From Arthrobacter rhombi (GTDB taxonomy: Bacteria > Actinomycetota > Actinomycetes > Actinomycetales > Micrococcaceae), in NCBI RefSeq assembly GCF_900163545.1, contig NZ_FUHW01000026.1, forward strand, positions 1-64,000: a stretch of DNA of 64,000 bases. The letters run 5' to 3'. Positions within the stretch are counted from its first letter, which is position 1, and the number at the start of each line of letters is the position of its first letter. The notes beneath the pieces are model-generated. The model saw only the letters and a list, made by a program, of their open reading frames with translations, was not told the DNA's origin and ran no database searches. The position numbers and the translations under genes are program-made. Of the stretch, positions 8,504 to 17,095 are shown one piece after another.

Positions 8504-9355
8504 ATGACACAGGCGGGGACACAGGCGCGGCGTCGGCTTCCACCGACGTCGTATCTGCGGGTCTTCGAACCACTGCGAGCCTACGACGACGACGCTCAAC
8601 TAGCTATTGCCGCGCAACGTGGAGTGGGGCGCGCCGCATTCGAAGAACGCGCCGCTACCGAAGCCCTGGAACGATTGACCCGCGGTGTCCCCGACCCCTT
8701 CCCCCGGGAACAGGCCGAGCGATACCGGGAACTGCACTACCCCGGGGCAGACGGGCTGACGGCCCCGTACTACTGCCCCGACCAGTTACCGGCCCGGGCG
8801 ACGGTGGCCGCGGAGCAACTCGATTCCAGCATGCGCCCGGCCCTTCTGGAACTCCTCGTCCCCGACGCCGCCCGGGCGGCAAATGCCCACCGCATCGCGC
8901 CGGAGACCTTTGCCGAGGACCTCGCCTCGCTGCATACCCGCAGTGCCACGTGGGGCATCCCCTTGGGGTGGTTCATCCTGATCACCGATGAGGACCATTA
9001 TGAGATCGAAGAGGACGGCACGACCTTGTTAACGGTGCGGCTCAGCGCCCCGGCCGTCCAAGTCCTGGAGCGCACCCGGCATGCAGCGGCCTCGCTGGCC
9101 ATCCACGCACCGGAACTGGAGATCCTGGATGAACTCACCGCCTTAGATGAATGGCTGCACCTCTTCCACGAGGACTCGATCATCGAATTGGATTACGGCC
9201 CGATCGCCGAACATGTGTGGCCCGATGACTCTGCCCAGGACCTGCGGCACGGTATCGAGTCCTTGGCCGAACAGGACATGCTCGGCGCGGCCGCCGCCTA
9301 CCGCCGCCTGACCAACAGATGGCTGAAGGTCCGTCAGCTGGCCCGCGCCAACTGA
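8504..9355 (+). CDS. Conserved hypothetical protein
   Basis: A 283-residue acidic, soluble protein that I cannot assign. It has no signal peptide or membrane helix. It contains a stretch of about 40 residues (VRLSAPAVQVLERTRHAAASLAIHAP...) that reads as helical, and a central WGIPLGWFILITDEDHYEIEEDG strand-turn motif. The ATG abuts the xthA stop without a gap, suggesting cotranscription, but nothing links the functions. Codon use matches the surrounding high-GC genes, unlike the cluster that follows. Confidence 0.7.
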   Translation: MTQAGTQARRRLPPTSYLRVFEPLRAYDDDAQLAIAAQRGVGRAAFEERAATEALERLTRGVPDPFPREQAERYRELHYPGADGLTAPYYCPDQLPARATVAAEQLDSSMRPALLELLVPDAARAANAHRIAPETFAEDLASLHTRSATWGIPLGWFILITDEDHYEIEEDGTTLLTVRLSAPAVQVLERTRHAAASLAIHAPELEILDELTALDEWLHLFHEDSIIELDYGPIAEHVWPDDSAQDLRHGIESLAEQDMLGAAAAYRRLTNRWLKVRQLARAN

Positions 9356-9381
9356 CCCCACTCCCGCCCCGGGCACACCCC

Positions 9382-9399
9382 ATGGGGAGTTCTCCCCAT
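9382..9399. promoter_or_regulatory. Palindrome upstream of the T7-like cluster
   Basis: ATGGGGAG-TT-CTCCCCAT is an 18-base palindrome with perfect 8-bp arms. It ends 22 bases before a -10-like TACGCT (9422-9427), so it covers the -35 area of the promoter for the 9448 gene. It follows the 9355 stop by 26 bases and has no T-run, so an operator is more likely than a terminator. Confidence 0.5.
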
Positions 9400-9447
9400 C
9401 GCATGGCGTCCCCCGGTCATCTACGCTCTTATATCGAGGAGGTAGAG

Positions 9448-9900
9448 ATGACCAAATACAAGATCGACGTTGCTGCGGCTCGGTCCGCGGCGTCCAGCGC
9501 ACGCAGTGAATTCGACGACCTCCATGGTCACGAAGGGCTGATCGAAGAGGCCGGCGAACTACTCGCCGATGCGGTGGAAGAAAGCAAGATCAACGACGCC
9601 CTCCGAGAGAATTTCACCGGGTTCTTGAAGCCATGGACCGTCACTTTTGTTAATCACGGGGGAAATCTTCTGGACGCCGCCGACTCGATCATTTCTGCTT
9701 TCATCGACGCCGACAGCAAAATGGAAGGCGCCGGCAGTTTCGCCGAACGCGGGAGCATCAAATCCGCGGTCGAGAGTATCGACGATCTTCCTGCCTACGA
9801 GCCAAGCCGCTCGTCCTCCACGACCTCTGCCACCTCCGCGGCGAACACCCACGGGGGCAAGGACAGTAATGGTTCAGAAGGCGAGGGGTACGATTGGTGA
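9448..9900 (+). CDS. Small WXG100-like secreted protein (putative)
   Basis: A 150-residue acidic, helical protein. Residues 1-95 form two predicted long helices (AAARSAASSARSEFDDL and NHGGNLLDAADSIISAFIDADSKM) and are followed by a Ser/Thr/Gly-rich tail. The size, helix-turn-helix shape and partner are those of WXG100/DUF6507-like type VII secretion substrates, although no clear WxG turn is present. The ATG at 9448 follows a strong GAGGAGGTAGAG site; the in-frame upstream start at 9319 overlaps the previous gene. Its stop overlaps the next start (GTGA). Function is inferred from context only. Confidence 0.65.
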   Translation: MTKYKIDVAAARSAASSARSEFDDLHGHEGLIEEAGELLADAVEESKINDALRENFTGFLKPWTVTFVNHGGNLLDAADSIISAFIDADSKMEGAGSFAERGSIKSAVESIDDLPAYEPSRSSSTTSATSAANTHGGKDSNGSEGEGYDW

Positions 9901-11504
9901 CGGCACCAGGCAGCACGCCCGTCTCCGGCATCGATCTGACGAAATACCTACCAACCACCTTGCCCAGTGCAGAAGAAATCCGCTCGGCCGGGCGTACTTT
10001 CGACGCCAAGGGCACCACGATCGATACCACGTACTCCAATACGACGGCGCATTGGAACAAGCTGGCCACGGCGGCTACCTACCCAAGCGACGAGACCGTG
10101 AACAACGGCTTCGTCAAGGAGATCCTGCCTATCGCGGAGGCCGTCGTCATCGGCATCAACGACGTCAAATCCGCGACCGACGCCTTCGCGGACAGCATCG
10201 AGGGGTTTGAGACCAGGCACTCGAACCTGAAATCGGATGTTGAAGGCTTCAACTCCCTTCCCACGACTCCTCATACCGACTCTGAGCAGGCAGCTGCACA
10301 GGCAGCCGGCGAGACACTCCCCACCACTCGGACCATCGCCGAGCACCAGCGAATAACCGGGTTGCTGGAAACGGCCAAAAACGACTACGAGGGATACGTG
10401 GATACCTGTGTCGATGCGATCCGTGCTGCCAGCCCCGCAGGTGTGGACCCGATCGCCGACAAGATCGCCACGGGCGGCAAGGCACTGACCGCATTCAAAA
10501 ATTCATACAACATGGTGAATACGAACGTCGATCGTTTGGCCGACCTCAAAGTCAACGACCGCGGCCGCATCAAATTCTCCTGGGACCTTAACGAAAAATC
10601 CTTATCGGAATTCGCTTTTGACGGCAACCCCACGCTCAAGAAGTATCTCGTCGAGGGCAAGCTGGGCGGGGACCCCGACGGCTTTTTCCAGACGAACAGG
10701 AAAGCGCTCATCAAGTGGGCCGACAATCGATATCTTAAATTTACTGATAATGTCAAGGTTTGGGGAGATGTCACCGCCCGCCCGGGTCTGATGATGATGC
10801 TCCCCGCCGCGGTCCGGGACAGGCTCTCCAACACGCTGGGTCGAAATCGGGGCGGCTTTGCCACCCAGAACAACCGACGGTTCAACTGGAAATCCAACTC
10901 CCACGGGAGAACGAAGTTCGACGGATACCTGACAGGGCACCGTAAGCCTGGGCGGGCCGACAAGGCCTTGAAGAAGTTCGACAAGGCCAGCAAGGGATTG
11001 AAGAAGCTCGGCAACAGCCGCCTGGGCAAATTGGCGGGACCGGCAGCGGGCATTCTCGATGTAGGCATGACCTACTCCGACTCCTACTCACGCAACTTTG
11101 AAGAGGCACAACGGAACGACCCGAATGCCTCCATGGCGGACCTCCGAAAGGAGGCCGGCATTTCAGCAGGATTCGAAGGGACAGCCGAAACCGCGGGCAA
11201 GATCGCGGGCGGCGTCGCAGGGCGAGCCCTTGGAGCCGCCGCGGGACAGGCTTTGATCCCCATTCCGGGCGTCGGCGCTGCCGTGGGCGGATTCGTTGGT
11301 GGTTTGGCCGGCGAATGGGTCGGCGGAAAGATCGGCAAGGGTGTCGGAGAATTCATAAACGACTGGCGCCAGGGCGGTGCCACCAAGGCCCTGGGGGACA
11401 CGGCTGAAGCCGTCGAGAACATCGGGGAGGATATCGGCAATACCGCCAAGGAAGTCGGCAGCGTGGCCCTGAAGGGCGTCGGGAAGGTTTTTGGATGGGG
11501 CTAG
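9897..11504 (+). CDS. Large glycine-zipper protein, putative type VII effector
   Basis: A 535-residue protein with no signal peptide. Residues 1-200 are alpha-helical and resemble WXG/LXG secretion modules. Residues 200-400 are basic and of unknown fold, with a Lys/Gly-rich stretch ADKALKKFDKASKGLKKL. Residues about 430-490 form a glycine-zipper (GKIAGGVAGRALGAAAGQAL, then GVGAAVGGFVGGLAGEWVGG) that could insert in a membrane; a helical tail follows. Known membrane-depolarising T7 toxins of Firmicutes have a comparable layout. The GTG at 9897 overlaps the previous stop; a TTG at 9894 is also possible. Several AT-rich stretches (about 10.55-10.77 kb) suggest horizontal origin. Confidence 0.6.
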   Translation: MTAPGSTPVSGIDLTKYLPTTLPSAEEIRSAGRTFDAKGTTIDTTYSNTTAHWNKLATAATYPSDETVNNGFVKEILPIAEAVVIGINDVKSATDAFADSIEGFETRHSNLKSDVEGFNSLPTTPHTDSEQAAAQAAGETLPTTRTIAEHQRITGLLETAKNDYEGYVDTCVDAIRAASPAGVDPIADKIATGGKALTAFKNSYNMVNTNVDRLADLKVNDRGRIKFSWDLNEKSLSEFAFDGNPTLKKYLVEGKLGGDPDGFFQTNRKALIKWADNRYLKFTDNVKVWGDVTARPGLMMMLPAAVRDRLSNTLGRNRGGFATQNNRRFNWKSNSHGRTKFDGYLTGHRKPGRADKALKKFDKASKGLKKLGNSRLGKLAGPAAGILDVGMTYSDSYSRNFEEAQRNDPNASMADLRKEAGISAGFEGTAETAGKIAGGVAGRALGAAAGQALIPIPGVGAAVGGFVGGLAGEWVGGKIGKGVGEFINDWRQGGATKALGDTAEAVENIGEDIGNTAKEVGSVALKGVGKVFGWG

Positions 11505-11543
11505 TAGGCTCGGTACGGAACTTTCCAACTGAAAGAATCAAGG

Positions 11544-12110
11544 ATGCTTGACGACAACAACGCCTACCTGCTGCTCAATCCGCTCTACTGGGTCTTCGTC
11601 GCCGTCGTTCTTTTCATGTGCTGGGTGCCCACCACCATCGCACGTCGGGCCCTCAACGGCAGGTGGCGAAGTTGGGTCCTCGCCCCGGGCATTCCATTCC
11701 AAATCTCGGCCCGTAATACCTGGCCGTTCATGTTCGCTGCCGCCGCCACCTCTTTATGGATCGCTACGCTCTCCCTGCCCGCTGAACTGCTTGGCTGGGA
11801 GCAGGTCCGAGTGTCTGTTTGGGGCCTCTTCTTCGTTCCTTGGGTCTTCGTCATTCTTTCGTTCGCGTGGTGGCCGTTGCAGCTGAGCCCCCGCTGGTAC
11901 AAGTCGTGGGGGCAGTCCGGAGGAACGCGTCAGACCAACCCCTGGACGGAGGATGAAATCGCTGCCGTCAGAAGAGAAGTGAATTCGAAGACGAAGGGCA
12001 AGAAGCTCAAGGATATCCACCGGTGTTCCGAGATCCTACACGCTCAGACCGACGCCGATTGCGGAAATACGCCCTTTACGCCCCAGCCCGAGGAGGACTA
12101 CCGCGCATGA
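11544..12110 (+). CDS. Three-helix membrane protein, candidate immunity protein
   Basis: A 188-residue protein with predicted membrane helices at about residues 11-29 (LNPLYWVFVAVVLFMCWV), 58-76 (WPFMFAAAATSLWIATLSL) and 87-109 (VWGLFFVPWVFVILSFAWW), then a charged cytosolic tail of about 75 residues. I recognise no family. Its place directly after the glycine-zipper protein, and the fact that membrane-depolarising effectors are paired with polytopic immunity proteins, make immunity the leading hypothesis. Its stop overlaps the next start (ATGA). Confidence 0.62.
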   Translation: MLDDNNAYLLLNPLYWVFVAVVLFMCWVPTTIARRALNGRWRSWVLAPGIPFQISARNTWPFMFAAAATSLWIATLSLPAELLGWEQVRVSVWGLFFVPWVFVILSFAWWPLQLSPRWYKSWGQSGGTRQTNPWTEDEIAAVRREVNSKTKGKKLKDIHRCSEILHAQTDADCGNTPFTPQPEEDYRA

Positions 12111-13459
12111 CCACCGCAATAGGCCGAACAGGAATCATCAGCCTGGATCTGCCTCCAGAATGGCTCACCGGTCCGGAGCGTCCCGAATACGAGTTGCTGG
12201 CGTATCTTCCTTCCCCCAAAGAGTCTTTCGCTCCGACGATCGTGGTCACGGCGAATCCATTCGACGGCAGCATCGCCGACTTCATGCGTCGCGTTGTCGA
12301 TGGAGTCATGGAGGGAACCGCAGCCCCACAGTTCATCGACATCCGAGGGTGGACCCGTGCTCCTGGACTCGCCGCAGGGATCGAGCTGACCCCGGCCGAG
12401 GCATTGGCTGGACGCGCCGTCGCATACACACAACTCTCCCCAAGCCGAGGCCTCAGTCTATTGAGCACGGAGTTCCTGTTCATCGAAGCCGGACTAGCCA
12501 TACAAGTGACGGCATCAACGGCGGTGAACCACTGGCAGTCGGCCGGGCCTCTCCTGAGCGAAATTGTTGCCACCGTACGATTGAACCGGCAGCCCACGGA
12601 GAACAAGGCCACGGCCCGGCCGGCCTCCTTGCCCCCAGAGGCGGTCGACCCAGTAGCCTCCGCTGTTTTCGGCCACGACGTTGAAAAGATCGCCGGCCTC
12701 GCCGGAGCACAGCCCTTCGAATTCGACGGCGCATGGGTCCATGGGAGAACCATAGACACTCTCACTTCGCTGTCGGACGGCCTCCGTCTCGGAGCGTTGA
12801 ACAAAGCGGAGCACTCCGAACAACTCGACGAGCTAGAAGCACTCGAGCTCGTCAACGGAACCAGGCTGACTGATGTGGGGGAAATGATAGGCGCCCACTT
12901 GACTGACCCGCAGTCTTCGTACCGCATCACCGGTTTCGATACCGGCGGCGAATGCTGGTTCCAAGCCTGGACATACGGGCCCACCGCCCTGCTTCTTGTG
13001 GAACCCGGATATCACCGCAACCTAGGCGAGGAGCCCGTTCCGCGCCCCTCTCCCGAGCACTTCAACCTCCAACTGGTGCCACTGACCATGCTCTCCACAC
13101 TCATGGCCCGCTGGGTGGGATTGCAACCAGCCTGGAACCTCCAGCTGGAGCCCGCCCCTTTGCCCGTTGATGATCTGGCGCGTGGCTGGCGGGGCGACCG
13201 GAGACCACCGGAAGGATCCAACGAAGCCATGCGCTCACTTTGGGACGAACCCTGGTTCTCCTGGACCCTGACGAGCGCGGGTGCCGATTCCGAGCCCGAA
13301 GACATCGCCTACTTCAATGGCGGGACGGTAGGTCACCAGCGGCTCTTCCACCAAGGAGATGCGGCCATCTTTACTCCGGTCCCGTCGACGTCTGTTTTCC
13401 TACAGATCGAGGATCGCATTCAAGCCACCATTTTCGGGCACGATCCCCTCATGCTCTAG
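12107..13459 (+). CDS. LpqN-like two-domain protein of the T7-like cluster
   Basis: A 450-residue soluble protein. Residues about 5-170 resemble the Mog1/PsbP-like LpqN/DUF1795 fold (beta-rich: FIDIRGWTRAP, GRAVAYTQLS, LSTEFLFIEAGLAIQVTAS). The remainder has a winged-helix-like stretch (ALELVNGTRLTDVGEMIGAHL) and a beta segment ECWFQAWTYGPTALLLVEPG that only weakly recalls EspG-type chaperones. No lipobox or signal peptide is present, unlike classical LpqN. The ATG at 12107 overlaps the previous stop; an in-frame start at 12023 lies inside the previous gene. The 182 bases that follow (13460-13641) hold no feature I can name. Confidence 0.6.
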   Translation: MTTAIGRTGIISLDLPPEWLTGPERPEYELLAYLPSPKESFAPTIVVTANPFDGSIADFMRRVVDGVMEGTAAPQFIDIRGWTRAPGLAAGIELTPAEALAGRAVAYTQLSPSRGLSLLSTEFLFIEAGLAIQVTASTAVNHWQSAGPLLSEIVATVRLNRQPTENKATARPASLPPEAVDPVASAVFGHDVEKIAGLAGAQPFEFDGAWVHGRTIDTLTSLSDGLRLGALNKAEHSEQLDELEALELVNGTRLTDVGEMIGAHLTDPQSSYRITGFDTGGECWFQAWTYGPTALLLVEPGYHRNLGEEPVPRPSPEHFNLQLVPLTMLSTLMARWVGLQPAWNLQLEPAPLPVDDLARGWRGDRRPPEGSNEAMRSLWDEPWFSWTLTSAGADSEPEDIAYFNGGTVGHQRLFHQGDAAIFTPVPSTSVFLQIEDRIQATIFGHDPLML

Positions 13460-13641
13460 GCATGCCCTCGCCGCCTGCCGACGAGTACTCACCGAAGATT
13501 GATCGATCACTGTGTTCTGGCAGCGCCCTGTGCCGTCGAAATGCCGGCGGAGCCTGGAACCGCTTGCACTAGGCTGGGGGCGATTCATTTGTTCCTGATA
13601 CCCACTGCCCCGATCCCGGCAGAGACCCACTGAGGAGTTCC

Positions 13642-15351
13642 ATGTCCAAGCACGCCCAGCACGTCCCCTGGTGGCAGGATGCGGTCATCTATCAGGTGTA
13701 TCCCCGCTCCTTCGCCGATGCCGACGCCAACGGCATGGGCGACCTGCGCGGAGTGGCCTCCAAGATCGGGTATCTGAAGGACCTGGGCGTGAACGCCGTC
13801 TGGCTCTCCCCCTTTTATCAGTCACCGCAGGCCGATGCCGGCTATGACGTCGCCGATTACCGCCAGGTCGACCCCCTGTTCGGCACGCTGGAGGACTTCG
13901 ACGACATGTTGGCCCGGGCCCATGCCGAGGACATCCGCATCATTGTGGACCTGGTGCCCAACCACACCTCGGACGAACATCTGTGGTTCCAGCAGGCCCT
14001 CGCCGCATCCCCCGGCTCCCCCGAACGGGACCGCTATATCTTCCGCGACGGCCAGGGCCCCGCAGGCGACGTGGAACCCAATAACTGGCAGTCATTATTC
14101 GGCGGACCGGCATGGACCCGCACCACCAACGCAGACGGCAGCCCGGGCCAGTGGTATCTGCACCTTTTCGATACCAAGCAGCCCGATTTGAACTGGGATA
14201 ACGAAGAGGTCCACGCCGAGATGCGCTCCGTCCTGCGTTTCTGGCTGGACCGCGGGGTGGATGGCTTCCGGGTCGATGTTGCCCACGGCATGGTCAAGGC
14301 CGAAGGCCTGCCCGACTGGTCGGAGAAGGTCAGCATGGTGCAGGGCAACGACGAGGCTGCGGCACAGGCCACCCCACCGTATTTCGATCAGGAGGGCGTC
14401 CACGCGATCTACGAGGAGTGGAATGCCGTGCTCGCCGAGTACGACGGCGATCGCATGATGGTCGCCGAAGCCTGGGTCGAACCGATGGAGCGGATCTTCC
14501 GTTACGTCCGTGAGGGCGAAATGCAGCAGGCCTTCAACTTCGGCTTCCTGCTGGCCGGATGGAACGCGCAAAACATCGTGGAGAACGTGACCGAGACCCT
14601 GGCCGAGGCGGCCGTCGTGGCTGCCCCGCCGACCTGGGTGCTCTCCAACCACGACACCGTGCGCCATTGCTCACGCTTCGGCCTGACCGATCCCACCTCG
14701 TTCCCCAAGGGCATCGCCGCCCAGGACGAACAGCCCGACGAGGCCCTGGGCGCCGCCCGAGGTCGGGCCGCAGCCCTGATCATGTTCGCCCTTCCCGGTT
14801 CCGCGTACATCTACCAGGGCGATGAGTTGACGTTGCCCGAACACACCACGCTGGCCGATGAACTGCGCCAGGACCCCAGCTTCTTCCGCACCCAGGGGGC
14901 CGAACGTGGCCGTGACGGTTGCCGGATCCCCATGCCGTGGACCGCGGACGAGCCGGGCCTGGGGTTCGCCCCGGTCGGGCACGACGCCGGAACCCCGGAA
15001 TCCACTGCCGCCGACCCGTGGTTGCCCCAGCCGGAGAGCTACGGCCGCTACGCGGCCGACCAACAGGTCGGTGTGGAAGGTTCGGCCTTCGAGCTGTACC
15101 GTTCGCTACTCTCGCAGCGTGCCGAACGGGAATTGGGACGCGGCCGGTTGGACTGGGCGCCGGCCAATGACCCGGCCGAGGGTGTGCTCTCCTACACCAA
15201 TGGCCCCCTGCAGGTCCTGGCCAACTTGGGTACCAAGCCGGTGGAGGTTCCCGCGGGGATGTCGGTGCTGGCAGCTAGTGGCCCGGCAGTCCGCACCGAG
15301 CACGGCCTGCTCTCACCCGACGCCGCGCTATGGCTGGTGCCCGAGCAGTAA
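13642..15351 (+). CDS. GH13 alpha-glucosidase / oligo-1,6-glucosidase
   Basis: A 569-residue intracellular glycoside hydrolase. Conserved GH13 regions are present: VDLVPNHTSD, GFRVDVAHG with the nucleophile Asp212, the acid/base Glu276 in MVAEAWVEP, and LSNHDTVRH with Asp338. The start WWQDAVIYQVYPRSF is the usual oligo-1,6-glucosidase/alpha-glucosidase N-terminus, and no signal peptide is seen. It hydrolyses alpha-glucosides such as maltose or isomaltose; linkage specificity cannot be told from sequence. It stands alone, with no sugar transporter beside it, and converges on the envelope operon. Confidence 0.9.
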   Translation: MSKHAQHVPWWQDAVIYQVYPRSFADADANGMGDLRGVASKIGYLKDLGVNAVWLSPFYQSPQADAGYDVADYRQVDPLFGTLEDFDDMLARAHAEDIRIIVDLVPNHTSDEHLWFQQALAASPGSPERDRYIFRDGQGPAGDVEPNNWQSLFGGPAWTRTTNADGSPGQWYLHLFDTKQPDLNWDNEEVHAEMRSVLRFWLDRGVDGFRVDVAHGMVKAEGLPDWSEKVSMVQGNDEAAAQATPPYFDQEGVHAIYEEWNAVLAEYDGDRMMVAEAWVEPMERIFRYVREGEMQQAFNFGFLLAGWNAQNIVENVTETLAEAAVVAAPPTWVLSNHDTVRHCSRFGLTDPTSFPKGIAAQDEQPDEALGAARGRAAALIMFALPGSAYIYQGDELTLPEHTTLADELRQDPSFFRTQGAERGRDGCRIPMPWTADEPGLGFAPVGHDAGTPESTAADPWLPQPESYGRYAADQQVGVEGSAFELYRSLLSQRAERELGRGRLDWAPANDPAEGVLSYTNGPLQVLANLGTKPVEVPAGMSVLAASGPAVRTEHGLLSPDAALWLVPEQ

Positions 15352-15352
15352 G

Positions 15353-15967
15353 TCAGCGGACCCGTTCGGCCCGTGACATACGGGTGCGGGCGCCGGTGGC
15401 CAGGTGGATGACCACCGGGCCGCTGGCGCCCAGAACCCCGTCCAAATCAACGGCCAGCGCCGAGAGGTCTTCGGCAATCCGGTAGGGCGCGGCTCCGAGG
15501 CGGGGTTGGACCTTGATCCGCAGTCCGGCACTGGAACGTGGCGAGGCCCACGACGTCACCGATATCGACACCAGATCCGACCGCCCCGCGAGGGAGGCCT
15601 TAAAGGCTTGTTCGGGAACAGCCGCGGCGAGTTCGACCACGCCACGGGTTCCTTCCTCACGGTATTCGCGGGCAAAGATCCCGGTTTTGCCCTGCCCCTG
15701 GACGGCGACCCACCAGATCATCAACAGGATCAAAGCGATCATCACCACCGAGACGACGATCCATAACCAGGAGTCACGCTGACCGTCCAGGGTGGTGTTA
15801 TCCAGTAGTTGCATGAAACCACCCCGCATCTCATCGGCGAGTCCACGCCATCCGGCGGCGTAGGCGGGAATACCTGCCAAAAGCAGACCGTGTATACCCA
15901 CCCCGGTCATGAGCAGGCCCAGGAAGGTGAGCACGATGCGGTTGGTGGCCCGTGGGGTCCGATTCAT
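15353..15967 (-). CDS. AmaP-like membrane protein of the Asp23 operon
   Basis: A 204-residue protein with two membrane helices (about residues 10-30, VLTFLGLLMTGVGIHGLLL, and 66-88, SWLWIVVSVVMIALILLMIWW) and a cytosolic C-terminal domain of about 110 residues. This resembles AmaP, the anchor of alkaline-shock protein 23. It is the last gene of a five-gene operon in which every junction is a 4-nt ATGA overlap. Family assignment rests on topology and context. Confidence 0.72.
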   Translation of the reverse strand: MNRTPRATNRIVLTFLGLLMTGVGIHGLLLAGIPAYAAGWRGLADEMRGGFMQLLDNTTLDGQRDSWLWIVVSVVMIALILLMIWWVAVQGQGKTGIFAREYREEGTRGVVELAAAVPEQAFKASLAGRSDLVSISVTSWASPRSSAGLRIKVQPRLGAAPYRIAEDLSALAVDLDGVLGASGPVVIHLATGARTRMSRAERVR

Positions 15968-16542
15968 TGTCCAACCACCCCCGTCTCGGCAATCTGGATC
16001 TTCACATCGGGGAACGGGTCGATCCTATTGGCCTCCAGTTCGTTCTGGACGGCAGCGTGGACTGCCGCGGCGTCGATGCCGATACCAGAGGTGGGGCGCA
16101 GTTGGACGTCGACGTGGTTGCGGCTGACGATCACCACGATCTGTTCGGGGGCCACGCCGGCTTGAGTTCGAGCCCGGCGGGCCAGCGTGGAAGCCAGCAC
16201 CCCATCGTCGATGACCACGATCGCCCGGTCGTTGGGGATCGCGTGCCGGGCTCGACGTCCGGGCAGCACCCCATGGAGCAGGAAGAACAACCCCAGGGCC
16301 AACACCACCAGCGAGCCGGCGGCCAGCACCAGGGGGTTGGCCGACTCCGGAAGGCGGGTCAGCCAGTCACCCCATTCGCCCGGAGAACGGATCCACACCT
16401 CCTGACCCAGCGACTTCAGCGCCGCCTCGAACATGAAGTAGAGGCAGATCGCCGTCACCAGTACTGCGGCGATGATGGAGGCCGTCGATCGGGCGCTATG
16501 CAATTCGTGGGACTGGAGTTTGCGGCGTTCCTCGTCGTTCAT
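15964..16542 (-). CDS. DUF6286-family membrane protein
   Basis: A 192-residue protein with two membrane helices (about 20-42, ASIIAAVLVTAICLYFMFEA, and 70-92, PLVLAAGSLVVLALGLFFLL), followed by a soluble domain containing VDVQLRPTSGIGIDAAAV. The layout and place in an Asp23 operon fit DUF6286. Overlaps both neighbours by 4 nt. Function unknown; likely envelope stress or anchoring. Confidence 0.75.
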   Translation of the reverse strand: MNDEERRKLQSHELHSARSTASIIAAVLVTAICLYFMFEAALKSLGQEVWIRSPGEWGDWLTRLPESANPLVLAAGSLVVLALGLFFLLHGVLPGRRARHAIPNDRAIVVIDDGVLASTLARRARTQAGVAPEQIVVIVSRNHVDVQLRPTSGIGIDAAAVHAAVQNELEANRIDPFPDVKIQIAETGVVGQ

Positions 16543-16907
16543 GACGTCCTCCTTCTGCGCAGGACGACGCCGGTGACCCGGACGTCTACGCGGCTGACAT
16601 GAGAGCCGGTCAGTTCCACAAACCGGTCGCGCAGTATGGACCTGGCATCGCGGGCGCGGTCCATGACCGACTCCGAGGCGTCCGGCTTCTCGGGCCGGTC
16701 ATAGGCCAGCGGGGCAATGGGCAGGGGCAAACTCAGCCGTAGTGCCAGCGCCCCGAACTCGTCATTCAGCGAGACCTTGATGCTGCCGGGCTGGACGTCG
16801 AAGACTTCGGAGGCGATGATCCGCGCGGAACTGGTCAAGGCCTGCGTGCTGATGCGCGTGTGCCCGGCGAGGAGGTTCCGCCCTGCTCTGGTGCTCTGAT
16901 CACTCAC
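16539..16907 (-). CDS. Divergent Asp23/Gls24-like protein
   Basis: A 122-residue soluble protein. The sequence ISTQALTSSARIIASEVFDV followed by the IKVSLNDEFGALALRLSLPLPI strand pair is an Asp23-like arrangement, but it is more divergent than the first gene of the operon. Four-base overlaps on both sides. Probably interacts with the other Asp23 protein at the membrane; this is an inference. Confidence 0.65.
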   Translation of the reverse strand: MSDQSTRAGRNLLAGHTRISTQALTSSARIIASEVFDVQPGSIKVSLNDEFGALALRLSLPLPIAPLAYDRPEKPDASESVMDRARDARSILRDRFVELTGSHVSRVDVRVTGVVLRRRRTS

Positions 16908-17095
16908 GATGAGGAACGCCGACCGGTCAGGGCGTCACGGACCCGGCGCATATCTAAACGGCCGTCGAGGAAGCGTCCGACCAGTGAGCCGACGGCCAAG
17001 AAGACGGCCATCAGCAGGAAACCCCCGAAACCATGGGTCAGGGCGGCCCAGCCGAGGACTGCGGCGACGGCGAGGCCAAGCGTTGTGGGATTCAT
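16904..17095 (-). CDS. DUF2273-like small membrane protein
   Basis: A 63-residue protein with a long hydrophobic region (TLGLAVAAVLGWAALTHGFG, GGFLLMAVFLAVGSLVGRFL) that could form two helices, ending in a basic tail. This is the size and composition of DUF2273 proteins, which accompany Asp23. Overlaps the flanking genes by 4 nt. Confidence 0.75.
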   Translation of the reverse strand: MNPTTLGLAVAAVLGWAALTHGFGGFLLMAVFLAVGSLVGRFLDGRLDMRRVRDALTGRRSSS

